Below are positions 63,190 to 64,000 of a DNA stretch of 64,000 bases, in pieces. The DNA is from Phymorhynchus buccinoides. Lineage: Eukaryota; Mollusca; Gastropoda; Neogastropoda; Raphitomidae. A program made the position numbers and the translations under genes. How positions within the stretch are numbered: the first letter of the stretch is position 1; each line of letters begins with the position of its first letter. The notes below the pieces were generated by a model that saw only the letters and a program-made list of their open reading frames with translations, had not been told where the DNA came from and did no database searches. The DNA is taken from the NCBI GenBank assembly GCA_017654935.2, contig CM065682.1, positions 40,510,966-40,574,965 of the forward strand, read 5' to 3'.

Positions 63190-64000
63190 TATGGCTATTT
63201 AGTCTTTTAAAGTTAGTTTTTAAAAATATTTTGTTTGTGTGTCAGCCACTAATTCAGCCTATGATAAAGTATTCGCCAGTTTGTGTGTAAGAGAGCGTAT
63301 GCGTTAATGCACGTACGGGCAAGTGTGTATTGATTATAGTTCTAATGGGCGGGGGACGAAGTGCGAGAAAGGGGTATATCTACAAATAAAACATCAATCT
63401 TGAACTAATCTGGCAAACAAAAGGGTGTTGGGCTCCGTCAGCAATGGGTGATGGAGCATGCAGGCTATGGTGTTTAAAGGGGCCCGACTGTTGCAGTTAC
63501 AGTCACTCTGTCATTTAAAGACCCACCCCACCTCGCCCGAGATAATTTCCACACGATGTGTATGGATGGCTAGAACTTAGCAGGAAAACGGGCGCGACTT
63601 GATAGGTTGCACCAGGCACTACCACTGAGACATTCGTCATCTTGATACGATAGTGTTAAAATAAACGCACTTCATTGTTAGACTTAAAACCACACAAATT
63701 GCAAAGAATTTATGAACAGAAATGTCTGGGTCAAATTTGCTATGAAATGTCATCCAAGAGTAATTGGGGTCTTTAAAAAAAATACAAGAGAAGAGGGGTG
63801 TGGAGGGTTAGGGGGCTTTGCTTTTTACTTGTTTTGGGATATACATAGGTAGATAACCGCAAACAATCTAGTTTCCATTACGGTGATGGTAGTCTTCATT
63901 ATATGATTTGCCTACTTGATAAAATTATGTGTGTAGTCGGCCAGAGTTTGTGCCCAATGAATCTTCTTCTTCTTCTTCTTCTTCTGCGTTCCCAGGCCAT
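63190..64000. other. Right edge, no gene seen
   Basis: The last 40 bases, (CTT)n followed by CTGCGTTCCCAGGCCAT, are the inverse of the SINE-like end ATGGCC-TGGGAA-(GAA)n seen near 14800 and in the 125-bp repeat. An element of that family probably continues past the window in minus orientation. The rest is unremarkable. Confidence 0.5.

Overview
This is a window of animal genomic DNA: spliced genes with GT-AG introns, polyadenylation signals, no operons, and very dense simple repeats. (CT/GA)n, (CA/GT)n, poly-G and (ATT)n tracts, TTAGGG-like arrays, a tRNA-headed SINE, many short palindromic DNA transposons and a DIRS-type element together suggest a marine mollusc, most likely a gastropod. The organism is inferred from repeat style and was not checked by a search.

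The left 36.6 kb holds one plus-strand gene, which I read as the molluscan orthologue of CCDC154, a long coiled-coil protein. I reconstructed it by joining splice sites in phase: a 59-base start exon (450-508), twelve internal coding exons from 4253 to 28072 (688 residues, almost all coiled coil), then two alternative ends. One end is a single large exon (29540-30562), disordered and Pro/acid-rich, giving 1028 residues. The other is two exons (31723-31901 and 36117-36411), giving 845 residues. The second end carries a Trp-rich motif resembling the end of vertebrate CCDC154. Each end has its own AATAAA signal. Several exons have edges tandemly duplicated into the adjacent intron, including two phase-preserving copies of a 25-codon block.

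The introns carry mobile DNA. The largest, between exons 9 and 10, contains a 6.1-kb DIRS-like retrotransposon with 177-bp inverted repeats, a diagnostic internal complementary region and a tyrosine recombinase remnant, plus piggyBac-type MITEs. Exon 8 lies between two inverted copies of another element. An 88-bp minisatellite fills the start of intron 3.

From 36.7 kb to the right end I see no intact protein-coding gene. The region holds microsatellites, a 94-96-bp minisatellite, four copies of a near-perfect palindromic MITE with TA target sites, a tRNA-derived SINE, a 5'-truncated LINE with an RNase H domain, a composite repeat of 1.2 kb, and a mariner element with perfect 30-bp inverted repeats but a broken transposase. 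Around 56.6-56.9 kb there is a promoter-like cluster that may belong to a gene outside the window.
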